Shown here piece by piece: positions 62,522 to 64,000 of a DNA stretch of 64,000 bases (position 1 is its first letter; each line of letters begins with the position of its first letter). The notes beneath the pieces are model-generated. The model saw only the letters and a list, made by a program, of their open reading frames with translations, was not told the DNA's origin and did not search any database. The stretch is from Paracrocinitomix sp039939375 (GTDB lineage Bacteria; Bacteroidota; Bacteroidia; Flavobacteriales_D; Crocinitomicaceae). A program made the translations under genes and the position numbers. The stretch is from contig JBDVJO010000011.1 in assembly GCA_039939375.1 (NCBI GenBank), positions 62,001 through 126,000 of the forward strand, in the 5' to 3' direction.

Positions 62522-64000
62522 TTAGTTGTTATATTTTGGGAAAGTTACATAAAATGTAGTCCCTTCATTTAATTTTGATTCAAATCTAATATTTCCTTTC
62601 ATGTTTTCCACAATTTGTTTAGACATTGCTAAACCTAAACCAGTACCTTTTGATTTTGTTGTGAAATAAGGAACGAATATTTTTTCCTGGGCTTCCTCAG
62701 CTATTCCAACACCATTATCTTGAACAGCCACTTCGTAGGTATCCGCAGAATGAGAAATCGTGATTTTAACTAATGCAGACTGATCCACTCCTGCTGCTTG
62801 AATAGCGTTTTTTATAAGATTATTAAAAACCCTTAAAAGCAAATCTTTATCCGCCCAAATTATAGCGTCTTCTTTCACCGAATTAATTAGTTCAATGTGG
62901 TGCTCGTCATATTCTGAGAACACTGCCACCGCACTTTCTACAATTTCAGTAAGATTCAGTTCAGACTCATTTGCTTTTGGCATTTTAGCAAAATTTGAGA
63001 ATTCATTTGCAATTTTAGTGAGGGCATCAATTTGTTCAATGAGTGATTTTGTGACTCTATCAAGTTTATCAGCTGATTCATCATCAGCCACTTTAACAGA
63101 CCTTTTTAGGTGCTGAATAGAAAGTTTCATTGGCGTTAATGGGTTTTTAATTTCATGCGCCACTTGTTTTGCCATCTCACGCCAAGCGCTTTCCCGCTCA
63201 CTCTTCGCCAATGCTTCTGCGTTTTTCTGCAGCTCTCCTACTTTCAAATTATACTCTCTTACCAGCTCACCAATCTCATCTGTTCCTTCATATTTAATGG
63301 GTTTATATTTAGCACCAATTTGAACATTTCTTAAACTGTCTTGAATGTATTTCAAAGGTCTTGTAAGCCTATTAGACACAATAATCGCCAGAATCGTTGA
63401 TATCGCCAGCATTAATACCATAATATTAATGATGGCTAACAAAAAGGCCGAAATCTGGTCTTCAAATTGATCTTGCCTTGAAATATACTGCACATTCAGG
63501 TAGGCCAAAAACTCGCCTTTTTGATTGAAAAATGGCGTATAAGCAGATAGATAATTTAATCGTCCGATATTCTCTGTATGTACAAACTCACTTTTGTTTT
63601 GCAAATGAATCTCTTGAAAAGCGAGGGTATTCATTTTTCTAGATATCAACCCTTTAGAGTAAATTTTCGGCTGTGACGAAGCTAGTAAATCACCATCCGT
63701 GTTGAACAGGTTAATGTCTGTAACAAAGACTTTAGAAAACTTCTTTAAAAGGTATTCTAAGTAATCTGCTATGTCGCCCTTCAACTCTTCTTCTTTCTTT
63801 AATTTTGATTCTAGCTCGGTTTTAACGGATCCTAATTTCTCCGTAATAAAACCAGTATTACTTTCTGTATATTGATCTTTTACGAAAGCTCCGGCACCAA
63901 CTGCAAATGCTACTAAGGTTACCAAAATCAATCCAATCAATACTGTTTGAATTTTGACATTTAATTTGATGTTTTTAAAAGATACACCAGACTGAAATTG
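62522..64000 (-). CDS. NtrY-like sensor histidine kinase (5' end outside the window)
   Basis: The frame stays open through base 64000 (FKNIKLNVKIQTVLIGLILV precedes the TTG at 63940), so the N-terminus is outside the window. Visible in order are a membrane helix, a periplasmic sensor part (about 150 residues), a second helix, and a HAMP domain (VSNRLTRPLKYIQDSLRNVQ). A HisKA domain with the phospho-His in QVAHEIKNPLTPMKLSIQHL and a HATPase domain (NNLIKNAIQAA, DNGVGI, GTGLGLAMSKQIVE) complete it. The HEIKNPLTPMK box is typical of NtrY. It ends four bases before the antiporter start. Confidence 0.92.
   Translation of the reverse strand, partial: QFQSGVSFKNIKLNVKIQTVLIGLILVTLVAFAVGAGAFVKDQYTESNTGFITEKLGSVKTELESKLKKEEELKGDIADYLEYLLKKFSKVFVTDINLFNTDGDLLASSQPKIYSKGLISRKMNTLAFQEIHLQNKSEFVHTENIGRLNYLSAYTPFFNQKGEFLAYLNVQYISRQDQFEDQISAFLLAIINIMVLMLAISTILAIIVSNRLTRPLKYIQDSLRNVQIGAKYKPIKYEGTDEIGELVREYNLKVGELQKNAEALAKSERESAWREMAKQVAHEIKNPLTPMKLSIQHLKRSVKVADDESADKLDRVTKSLIEQIDALTKIANEFSNFAKMPKANESELNLTEIVESAVAVFSEYDEHHIELINSVKEDAIIWADKDLLLRVFNNLIKNAIQAAGVDQSALVKITISHSADTYEVAVQDNGVGIAEEAQEKIFVPYFTTKSKGTGLGLAMSKQIVENMKGNIRFESKLNEGTTFYVTFPKYNN

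Overview
The window looks like chromosomal DNA of a low-GC (mid-30s % by eye) member of the Bacteroidota, most likely Flavobacteriales. The grounds are paired ExbD genes, Por-secretion (T9SS) type A and type B C-terminal domains, SprB-like repeats, DUF4270 and DUF2911 lipoproteins, DUF349, an RskA-type anti-sigma factor, short lipoboxes ending in SC/GC, and promoter-like sites of the TTG-N19/20-TAnnTTTG type. I recognised no tRNA, rRNA, CRISPR array, insertion sequence or prophage. The first and last genes run off the window.

Layout. 1-1.4 kb: end of an ExbB/ExbD energy-transduction operon. 1.5-9.5 kb (minus): purH, mreB, mreC, mreD, mrdA (PBP2), rodA and a CPBP intramembrane protease, i.e. 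the rod-shape/elongasome operon. 9.5-10.4 kb: a gene-free stretch with a GC-rich, hairpin-dense island and a C/G-rich switch-like palindrome. 10.4-11.4 kb: an ECF-type sigma factor, a 79-residue membrane protein and a structured 3' region ending in a strong terminator. 11.4-16 kb: DUF2911 lipoprotein, M23 peptidase, tryptophan 2,3-dioxygenase and DUF3108. 16.2-20.5 kb: envelope glycosyltransferases (GT9, GT2, GT-C-like). 20.5-25 kb: DUF349, PfkB kinase, MmcQ/YjbR, S4 and radical SAM proteins. 25-34.3 kb: secreted proteins (Kelch/T9SS, barrel-like proteins, tandem paralogous lipoproteins, a SUMF1-like protein) and YgiQ.

34.4-39.7 kb is the most unusual part: an ECF sigma factor without a standard start codon, its RskA-like anti-sigma factor, and a 1116-residue secreted protein made of eight CHRD domains in two tetrads. 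The CHRD gene is flanked by 120-bp direct repeats of the anti-sigma gene's 3' end. Each repeat is followed by the same promoter-like element. The locus reads as a cassette that could be excised or inserted while leaving the anti-sigma gene intact.

39.7-44.8 kb: marC, purN, a nitroreductase, and acpP-fabF-rnc. 44.9-50.8 kb: two large T9SS-exported proteins, one glycine-rich and one with SprB-like repeats. 51-56 kb: a DedA/YqaA protein, metK, a TPR histidine kinase with a NarL-type regulator, and panC. 56.3-61.2 kb: an orphan glycogen-synthase-like N-domain, DUF4270, glmS and a rhomboid protease. 61.2-64 kb: a cation/proton antiporter with an EF-hand-like loop in its tail, and an NtrY-like histidine kinase. 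Overall this is a core envelope, cell-wall and lipid gene set interspersed with secreted or surface proteins.
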